64,000 bases of DNA from positions 5,642,001 to 5,706,000 of the forward strand of contig NZ_CP048833.1 in the NCBI RefSeq assembly GCF_012971725.1, given 5' to 3'. The position numbers were made by a program, and so were the translations under genes. This DNA is from Pseudomonas multiresinivorans (lineage in GTDB: Bacteria > Pseudomonadota > Gammaproteobacteria > Pseudomonadales > Pseudomonadaceae). The notes under the pieces were generated by a model. The model did no database searches, was not told where the DNA came from, and was given only the letters and a program-made list of their open reading frames with translations. Below, piece by piece: positions 9,589-17,783 of this stretch; position 1 is the first letter of the stretch, and each line of letters starts with the position of its first letter.

Positions 9589-10009
9589 TGCCGAGGAATC
9601 GCCCGCGGTACTGCGGCGAGGGCACCAGGCACTGGTCTTCGCGGCCGAACAGGCGATAGCGGTTGAGGGCGATACGGTCGTAGCACCAGTCACGCAGCGG
9701 CCGTGGAATCAGCCAGAGAACACGCAACCAGTTCCACGGCGCCGGCAGTTGGCCGATCACCCGCAGGAAGGCATCGCTGCGCTCGAAGCCTTCGCGGCCA
9801 TCGACGTAGAGCATGGTGTCGAAGTACTCGGTGGGCAGGCCGAACCAGTCGAGGATCGCCTGCCCCTCGGCGGACTGCACGCTGCACAGCTTCACCCGAC
9901 GCTCGCGGTCGTGCTGCAGGAGGAAACGGCTCCAGCCATTGCACAGGCGGCAGGTACCGTCGAACAGCACCACTTTATCGTCGGGCTGCATGTTGGGGGG
10001 CAGAGCCAT
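9581..10009 (-). CDS. DCC-family thiol-disulfide oxidoreductase-like protein (DUF393)
   Basis: 142 residues. The family-defining motif is FDGTCRLCNGW with Asp17, Cys20 and Cys23, a CxxC pair expected to be redox active. The C-terminal part (YDRIALNRYRLFG) is also typical. The start at 10009 has GGAGA seven bases upstream. It is the first gene of a two-gene unit with the DoxX-like gene. Confidence 0.85.
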   Translation of the reverse strand: MALPPNMQPDDKVVLFDGTCRLCNGWSRFLLQHDRERRVKLCSVQSAEGQAILDWFGLPTEYFDTMLYVDGREGFERSDAFLRVIGQLPAPWNWLRVLWLIPRPLRDWCYDRIALNRYRLFGREDQCLVPSPQYRGRFLGND

Positions 10010-10078
10010 GGCGTCGTCTCCAGATCCCTGATGCGCCAACTGTGCCCGCCCTGTGTGACAAGTCCTGCTCTTCATCGC

Positions 10079-10534
10079 TCATCCATTGGCGAGGGAGTAC
10101 AAACGGTATTCGACCCAGCCCGGCCCCAGCCGGCCCTCGCCCACCGCCAGTTGGTGGTTGAGCCAGCGGTAGCGGTCGTCGCCAACCTCGAAGCGCGGCT
10201 GGATCATGAAATAGGTGTCGCCGAACTCGGTGCTGTCGCCCCGCGAGACCGCGTGGATGATCTTCGGGTTGGCCACCAGCAGTCCGTTGTGCTGCATCAG
10301 GATACGCGCGCCGTCGTCGGTGCGCAGCACCAGGCGCACTTCCAGGTGCCAGCCGCCATCGCTGTCCACCAGAATCCAGTCGCCGCCGCCGGGCAGCACT
10401 TCGCCGCTCAGGCGCTGGCCCTTGAAAGTGCCGCCGCCGGCCGCCGAGATCAGCCGCTGGCCCTGGGGCACGCGGCCGATTTCCAGCGGCACGCTGGCCT
10501 TCACGTTCATTTCCATCAACGGCTCGAGCTTCAT
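10079..10534 (-). CDS. DUF3237 domain protein
   Basis: 151 residues, a single beta-barrel domain with the DUF3237 hallmarks (GGGTFKGQRLSGEVLPGGGD near the N terminus and WLNHQLAVGEGR near the C terminus). The function of the family is unknown; some members lie near aromatic or lactone catabolism genes. AGGAG precedes the ATG. It reads in the same direction as the methyltransferase upstream (69 bp) and the DCC/DoxX pair downstream (69 bp), so the four may be cotranscribed. Confidence 0.8.
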   Translation of the reverse strand: MKLEPLMEMNVKASVPLEIGRVPQGQRLISAAGGGTFKGQRLSGEVLPGGGDWILVDSDGGWHLEVRLVLRTDDGARILMQHNGLLVANPKIIHAVSRGDSTEFGDTYFMIQPRFEVGDDRYRWLNHQLAVGEGRLGPGWVEYRLYSLANG

Positions 10535-10603
10535 CGCCAGCTCCTGCGCAAGGGCGTCGTAGACGCATCAGTAAAGCAGCCGTGGGCCAGCGCGGCCATC
10601 CGC

Positions 10604-11425
10604 TCAGGACGATGGGCCGAAGCGATAGCGCAGCAGCCGGCCCATGCGGCGCATCGCCGGAATGGCCAGGGTGATCTCGTAGAGCAGGCGCATCGCCAGG
10701 GACAGCCGCGCGATCTGCGCGCGGTCGTAGGCCGCGATCGCTTCGACGAACTGCAGGGCCGGCACCTGCTGCTCCAGCTCCCGGGGCTCGTCGATCCCCC
10801 AGGGCAGCACGGCGCCGGTACGACGGATCATCGGGTTCCACTGCAGCAGGCGAATACCCAGGCGGCTGTAGCCATCGAGCACCAGCTCACCCCGGCGGAA
10901 GTGCGCCACCAGGGCGCGCAGCAGCCAGGGAACCTTGTCCGCCTCCACATAGGGCAGCACGCCTTCGGAAAGAATCAGCACCGGCCGCCCTGTCGGAATC
11001 GCGCGCCACCAGTCCGGTGTGGTCAGCGCGCTGGCCAGCAGGTGGCAGTTCTCCCGCGCGGGGTACAGGCGCTCGCGCAGTGCGATCACTTCCGGGAAGT
11101 CCACCTCGAACCATTGCACGGTGGACGGCGGGTCGATGCGGAAGATCCGACTGTCCAGTCCGCAACCCAGCTGCAGCACCACGCAGGCCGGATGCCGCGC
11201 CAGGAAGTCGCGTACCCAGTCGTCGAACAGCTTGGCCCGCAGGGCAATGCCCACCTGCTCGGCGCGGCCGATGTGCAGGCGGGCGAAGTCATAGTCGATC
11301 TGCTCCACGGCGCGACGCGAGAAGTGGTCGCGCAGCAGGCTGTCGGGCAGCTCGCTCTCCTTCGCCTTGGCGTAGAGGGTGATCAGCAGGGTTTCCGGCG
11401 TGCCCTTGAGTTCGACCTTGTGCAT
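10604..11425 (-). CDS. Class I SAM-dependent methyltransferase (leucine carboxyl methyltransferase/Tcmp-like)
   Basis: 273 residues. The nucleotide-binding loop is CVVLQLGCGLDSRIFR, followed by the acidic WFEVDFPEV strand and the LILSEGVLPYV segment seen in PPM1/TcmP-like O-methyltransferases. The substrate is unknown. The ATG at 11425 follows GGGAGA. It heads the minus-strand cluster with DUF3237, DCC and DoxX genes. Confidence 0.82.
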   Translation of the reverse strand: MHKVELKGTPETLLITLYAKAKESELPDSLLRDHFSRRAVEQIDYDFARLHIGRAEQVGIALRAKLFDDWVRDFLARHPACVVLQLGCGLDSRIFRIDPPSTVQWFEVDFPEVIALRERLYPARENCHLLASALTTPDWWRAIPTGRPVLILSEGVLPYVEADKVPWLLRALVAHFRRGELVLDGYSRLGIRLLQWNPMIRRTGAVLPWGIDEPRELEQQVPALQFVEAIAAYDRAQIARLSLAMRLLYEITLAIPAMRRMGRLLRYRFGPSS

Positions 11426-11833
11426 GGCGTTCTCCCGCGGCTGGAGCGTTCCATGTAACGCCCGCTGCGGCTGTAACTCAAGCCTTACAAAAAAGCTGTC
11501 GCCGAGCATATCCAGGGCCGGACACCGATCCCCGCGTTCTAAGACCCGCGCCTTATGGCGTGCGCATTGGACAGCGCCCGGCCGAACATCTAGCGTCAAA
11601 TCCAGCCCCGCCAGAGCAGTTCCCCCGCAGCCTTATCCAGGGAAGGCAGACCCAGGGTCGGAACGCCTCCGATTGCAGCCGAGCACTGGCAATTCGCGCC
11701 GCCGCGCACCGTTGTTCCTCCCCTTCCGTCGCCACGACTGTTCAGCATCGCCCGACGCTCGCCGTGCCGCGCCTGGGCCGGACAGCGGCCGAGCGGGGCA
11801 TTCGGCCGCACAGGCAAACCGGAGGAACACAAC
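11426..11833. other. 408 bp divergent intergenic region, no gene seen
   Basis: It separates the minus-strand methyltransferase from the plus-strand amidase and must carry promoters in both directions. Short open frames occur on both strands but have no ribosome site or family resemblance. No strong hairpin, REP unit or recognisable operator was found. The amidase ribosome site (CGGAGG, about 11820) is at its right edge. Confidence 0.5.
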
Positions 11834-12541
11834 ATGGCAAGCGGACAGGATCTCTATGACCTCGCCGAAACCAAGAAGGGCCAGAAGTACGTCAACCTGC
11901 TGGTCCCCAAGGACAACCCCAACTGGAACGGCCCGTGGGACTGCGCAGAGTTCGTCTCCTGGGTCGTCTACCAGAAGACCGGCAAGCTCTATGGCTGTGT
12001 GAACAACAAGGGCAACCCGGCGACCACCGAAGCGTATTCCGGTGCCTGGGTCACCGATGCGAAGAACGGCACCCTGCTGCCCAGCGATGAGCGCGATGCG
12101 ATGGTCACCGCCGGGGTGATCCTCATCCGCAAGCCGCCCATGCCCGGCGCCATGGGCCACGTGGCGATCAGCAACGGCGCCGGGAAGACCATGGAGGCCG
12201 CCGGCACCAACCTGGGCGTGCGCGCCGGCAACGTCAGCGGAAGGGTGTGGGATTACTTTTGCCGCATCCCGGGCATCACCTATTCGAGCAGCCTAACCGC
12301 TCCCCGACTGAAGCCCCTGCCCAAGGTCATCCGCCTGGAAGACCCGAACGTGAAGAGCGCCAAGGTCAAGGAAATTCAGAAATCCCTGAAGGCCCTGGGC
12401 ATCGACCCCGGCAAAATCGACGGCGAGTACGGCCCACATACCGTGGCTGCCGTGGTTGCCTTCCAGAAGACCCACCGCCTGGTGGCGGACGGTGTGGTCG
12501 GTCCTGCGACCGCCCGCGCCCTCAAGATCGACTGGCCGTAA
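11834..12541 (+). CDS. NlpC/P60- or CHAP-like amidase with C-terminal peptidoglycan-binding domain
   Basis: 235 residues. The N-terminal domain (about 1-150) looks like a papain-fold cell-wall amidase: Cys37 in PWDCAEFVSWVV and His109 in AMGHVAIS are the likely catalytic pair. The C-terminal domain (about 165-235) is a PG_binding_1 repeat (VKEIQKSLKALGIDPGKIDG, then AFQKTHRLVADGVVGP). There is no signal peptide, so reaching peptidoglycan would require lysis or a dedicated secretion system. It is 10 bp upstream of a lipase-like gene on the same strand, almost certainly cotranscribed. A lytic or interbacterial effector role is possible but unproven; no immunity gene is evident. Confidence 0.8.
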   Translation: MASGQDLYDLAETKKGQKYVNLLVPKDNPNWNGPWDCAEFVSWVVYQKTGKLYGCVNNKGNPATTEAYSGAWVTDAKNGTLLPSDERDAMVTAGVILIRKPPMPGAMGHVAISNGAGKTMEAAGTNLGVRAGNVSGRVWDYFCRIPGITYSSSLTAPRLKPLPKVIRLEDPNVKSAKVKEIQKSLKALGIDPGKIDGEYGPHTVAAVVAFQKTHRLVADGVVGPATARALKIDWP

Positions 12542-12551
12542 GGAGACTGCC

Positions 12552-14156
12552 ATGGCAAAGATGAAAGCTCCCTTCTTCCCGATCATTTACGTACGTGGTT
12601 ACGCCATGACGCGCGGCGAAATGGACGAGACCACCGCCGACCCGTTCTGTGGCTTCAACCTGGGGTCCACCGTGATGCGGGCCGTGCCCGAGCGCGACCG
12701 GCCACCTCGCAAGTTCGTCTTCGAATCGCCCGTGGTGCGCCTGGGCAGCGATTTCGGCTACAGCGACGTCTACGAGGACGGCTACGACATCCTCGACCCG
12801 GAGTGGAGCGATCCGGCGGCGGGCAACCTGCTCGCCGCGCGCTCAATCATCATCTACCGCTACTACGATCCGGCCTCGACCCTGCTGGGCATCGGCAAGA
12901 CCCCGACCATGGAGGAGTTCGGCAAAGGCCTGAGCGACCTGATCCTGAAGGTGCGCGATCTCGCCTGCATCAACGACGCCAACGGCATCACCAAGGAAAA
13001 CTTTCGCTGCTACCTGGTCGCCCACTCCATGGGCGGCCTGGTCTGCCGAACCTTCCTGCAGAACCCGAAGTGCGGCTCGGACGACGCCCGCAAAGCGGTG
13101 GACAAGTTCTTCACCTACGCCACCCCGCACAACGGCATCGATGTGGCGGGCACCAATGTACCTGCGTTTCTCACACTCAACGACATCAGCAACTTCAACC
13201 GCGGCACGCGCATGCCCGAGTTCCTCAACCTGCCGAAATCGCTGGGCCGCGTCGACCTGCTGCCGGAGTCGGAGCTGTCCCCGCGCAAGGTCTTCTGCAT
13301 GGTCGGCACCAACCGCACCGACTACGAGGCCGCCGCGGGACTGTCGCGTACCTTCGTTGGCAACGGCAGCGACGGTCTGGTGCGCATCGAGAACGCCACG
13401 CTCAGTGCGCTGAAGGGCAAGGCTGTTGGCGATGAATGCGCCAAGGCGTTCTGCTACCGCTCGCACTCGGGGTTCTTCGGCATCGTCAACAGCGAAGAGG
13501 CCTACCAGAACCTCACGCGCTTCCTGTTCGGCGACGTGCGCGTGGACATCTGGCTGGACATCGCCGATCTGCGCCTGCCCAAGGCGGTGCAGGATGCCGC
13601 TGCCGGAAGGCCGGTGAACGCGCTGTACCAGATCGAGCTGCTCGCCTCTCCGCGCGGCAAGCTCTGGTATTTGACCCGACGCACAGCCGAGGAGGACTCC
13701 GCCGCCTGCGTGACCCACGCGACCTGGAAGAGCACGCCCAACCACTACCTGTCCAGCGTGTTCCTCGCCAACTACGCACGGATCAATCCACGCCGCCGAA
13801 CACTCGCCTACAGCATGACCCTGGGCGTGCGCGTTCCCGACTACGAGATCGAGAAGCGGCTATGGCCCAATGAACACTACGAGGGCAGTTACCTGTTCCG
13901 CAATACGGTAATCATCGAGTTGCAGCCACCGCGCAACGCCAACGAGAAGTGGAAGATCACCTATGCCTGGCAAGGCACCGGGGTGAACAGCGCCAGCAGT
14001 GAACTGACGCCGGAGCAGTTGAAGAACGGCAACGTGCAGGTGGCGTTGCCCATCGACAGCGATCGCGACGGCAATCTCGCCAACCCGGCCATCAAAGGCA
14101 CCCTGCGCTTCGTAGTGTCGGGCTGGAACGATGGTGGCGACTGGGCCAACATCTGA
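12552..14156 (+). CDS. Alpha/beta-hydrolase lipase-like protein
   Basis: 534 residues. The nucleophile elbow is LVAHSMGGLVCRTF with Ser159, the AxSxG form also found in Bacillus lipases, and an oxyanion-type start (IIYVRGYAM) sits near the N terminus. Residues about 360-534 form an additional beta-rich region of unknown function. There is no signal peptide. The start at 12552 has a GGAG site; an in-frame start inside the upstream amidase (12456) has none. It is expressed with the peptidoglycan-binding amidase 10 bp upstream. A pair of cell-wall and lipid hydrolases without signal peptides resembles effector cargo, but that is inference only. Confidence 0.78.
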   Translation: MAKMKAPFFPIIYVRGYAMTRGEMDETTADPFCGFNLGSTVMRAVPERDRPPRKFVFESPVVRLGSDFGYSDVYEDGYDILDPEWSDPAAGNLLAARSIIIYRYYDPASTLLGIGKTPTMEEFGKGLSDLILKVRDLACINDANGITKENFRCYLVAHSMGGLVCRTFLQNPKCGSDDARKAVDKFFTYATPHNGIDVAGTNVPAFLTLNDISNFNRGTRMPEFLNLPKSLGRVDLLPESELSPRKVFCMVGTNRTDYEAAAGLSRTFVGNGSDGLVRIENATLSALKGKAVGDECAKAFCYRSHSGFFGIVNSEEAYQNLTRFLFGDVRVDIWLDIADLRLPKAVQDAAAGRPVNALYQIELLASPRGKLWYLTRRTAEEDSAACVTHATWKSTPNHYLSSVFLANYARINPRRRTLAYSMTLGVRVPDYEIEKRLWPNEHYEGSYLFRNTVIIELQPPRNANEKWKITYAWQGTGVNSASSELTPEQLKNGNVQVALPIDSDRDGNLANPAIKGTLRFVVSGWNDGGDWANI

Positions 14157-14175
14157 TCGATCCTGGCAGCGGCGC

Positions 14176-14562
14176 TCAGTTGTCCAGGGCGCCGCTGTGC
14201 AGGTAATAGAGCTTGTTGATGATCTGCCAGCCGTTGCCGACCTGCAGCAGCGACAGGTAGTCGGTGAAGTGCATGCCCATGAACTCGTCGGTGACCTTGG
14301 CCACCGCGCTGTCGCCGGTGATGTCCAGAGACTTCAGCTCCCACGCCGGCGGCGCACCTTCCGAAGGTGGCGATTCGGCCTTGATGGCGCCGATGAACTC
14401 ATCCAGCGAGGCCCACTCCAGTGCGCCGTGATAATTGCCAATGATCTTGCAGGAAGGATGGAAGGCCTGGCGCAGCCGGGCCTCGTCTCCGAAAGTCATG
14501 CCCTCGACGTAATCGGTCAGTACCCGATTGATGGCGGCGCCGTCCGCCGTGTAGTTGCTCAT
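14176..14562 (-). CDS. NTF2-like (SnoaL/lumazine-binding-like) protein
   Basis: 128 residues with the cone-shaped NTF2 fold pattern: an N-terminal helix (INRVLTDYVEGMTFGDEARL), then FHPSCKIIG and a final beta strand (WQIINKLYYLH). Such proteins are small-molecule isomerases, cyclases or binding proteins; none can be assigned here. GGGAGGG precedes the ATG. It converges on the lipase gene with 19 bp between stops. Confidence 0.78.
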   Translation of the reverse strand: MSNYTADGAAINRVLTDYVEGMTFGDEARLRQAFHPSCKIIGNYHGALEWASLDEFIGAIKAESPPSEGAPPAWELKSLDITGDSAVAKVTDEFMGMHFTDYLSLLQVGNGWQIINKLYYLHSGALDN

Positions 14563-14664
14563 CGCTGTTGCCCTCCCAGGCCGTCTTGGCCATGGAGGAA
14601 GGCTAGCACTCTGCCCCGGCCGCGCCCTCGGGGGCGACGATCGGGGCAGATGCGTGGTGCGGGG

Positions 14665-15489
14665 TCAGACCACCGCGAGGTGCTGCTTGCGGCTCGGCGG
14701 CGGGAAGGCGGCGTCGAGGGCGTCGAGGTCCTCGGGCGTCAGCCGCAATTGCAGCGCGGCGGCGTTGTCGCGCACGTGCAGCGGCTCGACCGCCTTGGGA
14801 ATGGCGATCACCCCCGGCTGGTGGATCAGCCAGGCCAGGGCGACGCGGGCCGGGGTGGCGTCGTGGCGGCCGGCGATGTCCGCCAGAACCCGATCGCGCA
14901 GCAGACGACCGCCCTGGCCAACCGGGCAATAAGCCATCAGCGGCATGCGTTCTTCCTGGCACCAGGGCAGCAGGTCCCACTCGATGCCGCGCTCCTCCAG
15001 GCTGAATTGCACCTGGTTGGTGGCGCAGGCCGGCTCGTTCAGCTCCTGCATGTCGTCGAGGTCGAAATTGGAGACGCCCCAGCGCTTGATCTTGCCTGCC
15101 TCGCGCAGCCGCTCGAAGGCGTCCACGGTTTCATCCAGCGGGTACTGGCCGCGCCAATGCAGCAGGTAGAGGTCCAGGCAATCGGTACCCAGGCGCCGCA
15201 GGCTGCGTTCGCAAGCCTCGGGGATGCCACGCCGGCTGGCGTTGTGCGGGTAGACCTTGCTGACCAGGAAGACCTGCTCGCGCAGCCCGGCAATAGCCTC
15301 GCCGACCACCTCCTCCGAGCCACCCTCGCCGTACATCTCGGCGGTGTCGATCAGGGTCAGGCCCCGTTCGATGCCTTCGCGCAGGGCGGCGACCTCGCGC
15401 TTGCGCTGGAAGCTGTCCTCGCCCATGCGCCAGGTGCCCTGGCCGATGGCGGGTACGGCGGTGCCGTCGGCGAATACCACAGTGTTCAT
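14665..15489 (-). CDS. Aldo/keto reductase
   Basis: 274 residues, the usual size of the family. The catalytic tetrad is visible as Asp48 and Tyr53 (LIDTAEMYGEG), Lys78 (FLVSKVYPHN) and His111 (LYLLHWRG). The NADPH-binding C-terminal segment AIPKAVEPLHVRDNAAAL is present. It reduces carbonyls with NADPH in the cytosol; the natural substrate is unknown. The gene stands alone between the NTF2-like gene and ddlA, all on the minus strand but with gaps near 100 bp. Confidence 0.92.
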   Translation of the reverse strand: MNTVVFADGTAVPAIGQGTWRMGEDSFQRKREVAALREGIERGLTLIDTAEMYGEGGSEEVVGEAIAGLREQVFLVSKVYPHNASRRGIPEACERSLRRLGTDCLDLYLLHWRGQYPLDETVDAFERLREAGKIKRWGVSNFDLDDMQELNEPACATNQVQFSLEERGIEWDLLPWCQEERMPLMAYCPVGQGGRLLRDRVLADIAGRHDATPARVALAWLIHQPGVIAIPKAVEPLHVRDNAAALQLRLTPEDLDALDAAFPPPSRKQHLAVV

Positions 15490-15591
15490 CTCGTGCTCCT
15501 TCTGACGGTTCGTTACGGGACACGGGGCCGGCCGCCCGAAACTGGGCGACGGGCACTCAGGGTAGCGCAGAAGCAGCTGGCGAGGCGTTGC

Positions 15592-16686
15592 TCAGCGATT
15601 GGTCTGCAGATTGCGCCGGGCGGCGTGGCGCTCGATGGCCAGGTCGACCAGGCGGCTGACCAGTTCGCTGTAGGTCATCCCCGCAGCCTGCCAGAGCTTG
15701 GGGTACATGCTGATGCGGGTGAAGCCGGGTAGCGAGTTCAGCTCGTTGATCAGCACCTCGCCGCTGTCGGTGAGGAACACGTCGACCCGCGCCAGCCCGG
15801 AGCATTCCAGGGCGATAAAGGCGTCTACCGCGAGCTGGCGGATACGCTCGCCGGCCTCGGCCGGAATATCCGCCGGCACCACGACCTTGGCCGCATCCTC
15901 GTCGATGTACTTGCTGTCGTAGGAGTAGAAGCCGCTGCCGACAACGATCTCGCCGCAGCCGCTGGCGATCGGCTGATCGTTGCCCAGCACCGCGCACTCG
16001 ATCTCGCGGCCCTTCACGGCGGACTCCACCAGCACCTTGTCGTCGAAGGCCAGCGCCAGGCGCACGGCTTCGTCGTACGCGGCCTCGTTCTCGACCTTGC
16101 TGACGCCCACCGACGAGCCCATGTTCGCCGGCTTGATGAACAGCGGCAGGCCGAGCTTGCGCTGCGCCTCGGCGAATGGCGTACGGGCGGCATTGGCGCG
16201 GGTCAGGGTGATGAAGGGTGTGATGGCGATGCCGGCGTCACGCAGCAGGCGCTTGCTCACGTCCTTGTCCATGCAGATGGCCGAGCCCAGCACGTCGGAG
16301 CCGACGAAGGGAATATCGGCCATGCGCAGCAGGCCCTGCAGGCAGCCGTCCTCGCCCTGGGTGCCGTGGACGATGGGGAAGATCACGTCGACGTGATCGA
16401 GCAGTTGGCGGCTGCCGGTTTCCACCAGTTGCTGCTCGGCCTTACCCGGCACCACGGCCAGCTCGCGGTTGGAACGGTTCAGCGCAATGAGGGCCGGGTT
16501 TTCCTGGTTGAGCAGGTAGTCGGAGGCATCGTTGAGGTGCCAGCGACCTTCCTTGTCGATGCCGATCAGCACCGGGTCGAAGCGCTCACGGTCCAGCGCA
16601 TCGACGATGTTCTTCGCCGATTGCAGCGACACCTCGTGCTCCGCCGAACGCCCACCGAAAATCACTCCAACGCGCAACTTGCCCAT
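15592..16686 (-). CDS. ddlA: D-alanine--D-alanine ligase A
   Basis: 364 residues, the length of the DdlA branch (DdlB is near 310). It joins two D-alanines with ATP for peptidoglycan precursor synthesis in the cytoplasm. The N-terminal VGVIFGGRSAEHEVSLQSA motif, the ATP-grasp centre (IKPANMGSSVGVSKV) and the C-terminal magnesium-binding stretch (LINELNSLPGFTRISMYPKL) are all present. GGGAGG precedes the start. It is monocistronic here, and the paralogue ddlB in the division cluster is not in this window. Confidence 0.95.
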   Translation of the reverse strand: MGKLRVGVIFGGRSAEHEVSLQSAKNIVDALDRERFDPVLIGIDKEGRWHLNDASDYLLNQENPALIALNRSNRELAVVPGKAEQQLVETGSRQLLDHVDVIFPIVHGTQGEDGCLQGLLRMADIPFVGSDVLGSAICMDKDVSKRLLRDAGIAITPFITLTRANAARTPFAEAQRKLGLPLFIKPANMGSSVGVSKVENEAAYDEAVRLALAFDDKVLVESAVKGREIECAVLGNDQPIASGCGEIVVGSGFYSYDSKYIDEDAAKVVVPADIPAEAGERIRQLAVDAFIALECSGLARVDVFLTDSGEVLINELNSLPGFTRISMYPKLWQAAGMTYSELVSRLVDLAIERHAARRNLQTNR

Positions 16687-16778
16687 GACAACCTCCCAAG
16701 GATCGATGGGCGCTTTCTAACACGGGCTCCGGAACTTGGGTAGGAACAGTGGCCAGCGAACAGACAGGACGCTTGTGC

Positions 16779-17783
16779 TCAAAACCGGTGCAGCGCCTGC
16801 GCCAGTTCACGGGCGGCCTGACCGCTGTGCACGCCGGGGAACAGGTGGGTGAAGGGCAAGGCCACGAAGCGCCCTTCGCGCACCGCGCGCAGACGCGACA
16901 GCACCGGGTCGGCACGCAGCGTTTTCTTTTTCTGCTCGGCCGTGGACCACAGCGCATCGGCCAGCAGGATCACGTCCGGGTCGCGGGCCAGCAGTTGTTC
17001 GGTGTTGGCGGTGAAGCTGCCCAGGTCGACATCCTCGAACAGGTTGTGCGCACCGGCGGCATGCAGCAGCTGCGTGATGACTCCGCGCCGGCCCTGGCTC
17101 TCCAGTCCGTTGCTGGCGCTGTCGAGGTAGAAGACTTCCAGCGGTGTGGTCCCGGAGAAATGGCCGCGTGCCTGGGCCAGCTCGGTGCGTTGCTGGCGGA
17201 TCAGCTTCTGTGCCTGCCGCTGCTCGCCGAGCAGTTCGCCCAGCGTCGTCAGGTCCGTCTCGACGCCTGTGAACAGGTCGTCCTGCCACACGCCACAACC
17301 CGCATCCAACAGGTAGCTGGCGACACCATGGCCGGCCAGCTCTTCGCGAGACAAGTTGCCCAACCGGAAGGCCGAGGCGAAACCGGCCACCACCAGGTCC
17401 GGCTTCAGCGCGTAGACCGCCTCCGCCGACGGGTACTGGCGCGCCAGCAGCGGCACGCCGCGATAGCGGCCGCCACTCAGGTTGAGGTCGTCATCGATGT
17501 AGGCCACACCGATCAATCGCGACCCGGCGCCCAGCGCCAGCAGCAGGTCGGCAGCGTGCTGGTTGAGGGCGAGGATGCGTTGCGGCGGGTGGTCGATGTG
17601 CCAGCCCTGCGCGCAGTTGCGGTAGTCCTGGGCAGTGGCCGTCGCCATGCCCAGCATCGCCGCCAGCCCGAGCGCCAGGATCGAACTGTAGGAGCGAGCT
17701 TGCTCGCGAACCCTCCCGGGCGCCCAAGGCATCAAGCGGTTCGCGAGCAAGCTCGCTCCTACAAAGAGCCATGCCGGCCTCAT
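16779..17783 (-). CDS. btuF: BtuF-like periplasmic binding protein with a REP doublet inserted in its signal peptide
   Basis: The 334-residue frame starts with an ATG that overlaps the stop of the upstream 2Fe-2S gene (ATGA), so translation is coupled. Residues from about 50 on form a class III substrate-binding protein of the vitamin B12/siderophore ABC type (HIDHPPQRILALNQHAADLL, then LKPDLVVAGFAS). The genetic context, third in a cobalamin-riboswitch operon, points to cobalamin. Residues 8-33 (including VGASLLANRLMPWAPGR) are a translated REP doublet. Without it the N terminus would read MRPAWLF followed by SILALGLAAMLGMATATA, an ordinary Sec signal peptide. Whether the extended n-region still allows export, or translation restarts at an internal ATG near 17661 or 17652, is unknown. 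No ABC permease or ATPase gene lies nearby. Confidence 0.82.
   Translation of the reverse strand: MRPAWLFVGASLLANRLMPWAPGRVREQARSYSSILALGLAAMLGMATATAQDYRNCAQGWHIDHPPQRILALNQHAADLLLALGAGSRLIGVAYIDDDLNLSGGRYRGVPLLARQYPSAEAVYALKPDLVVAGFASAFRLGNLSREELAGHGVASYLLDAGCGVWQDDLFTGVETDLTTLGELLGEQRQAQKLIRQQRTELAQARGHFSGTTPLEVFYLDSASNGLESQGRRGVITQLLHAAGAHNLFEDVDLGSFTANTEQLLARDPDVILLADALWSTAEQKKKTLRADPVLSRLRAVREGRFVALPFTHLFPGVHSGQAARELAQALHRF
17686..17763. repeat. REP doublet, first family, inside the btuF-like coding sequence
   Basis: Both arms are well preserved (TGTAGGAGCGAGCTTGCTCG and its inverse) with about 25 bp between them. The 78 bp is exactly 26 codons, so the reading frame survives. It is the only REP unit in the window that lies inside a gene. 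Confidence 0.92.

Noticed and set aside
9572..11458. Long plus-strand frame of about 628 codons
   Set aside because: It is antisense to the DCC, DUF3237 and methyltransferase genes, which have ribosome sites and family matches; the frame itself has none.
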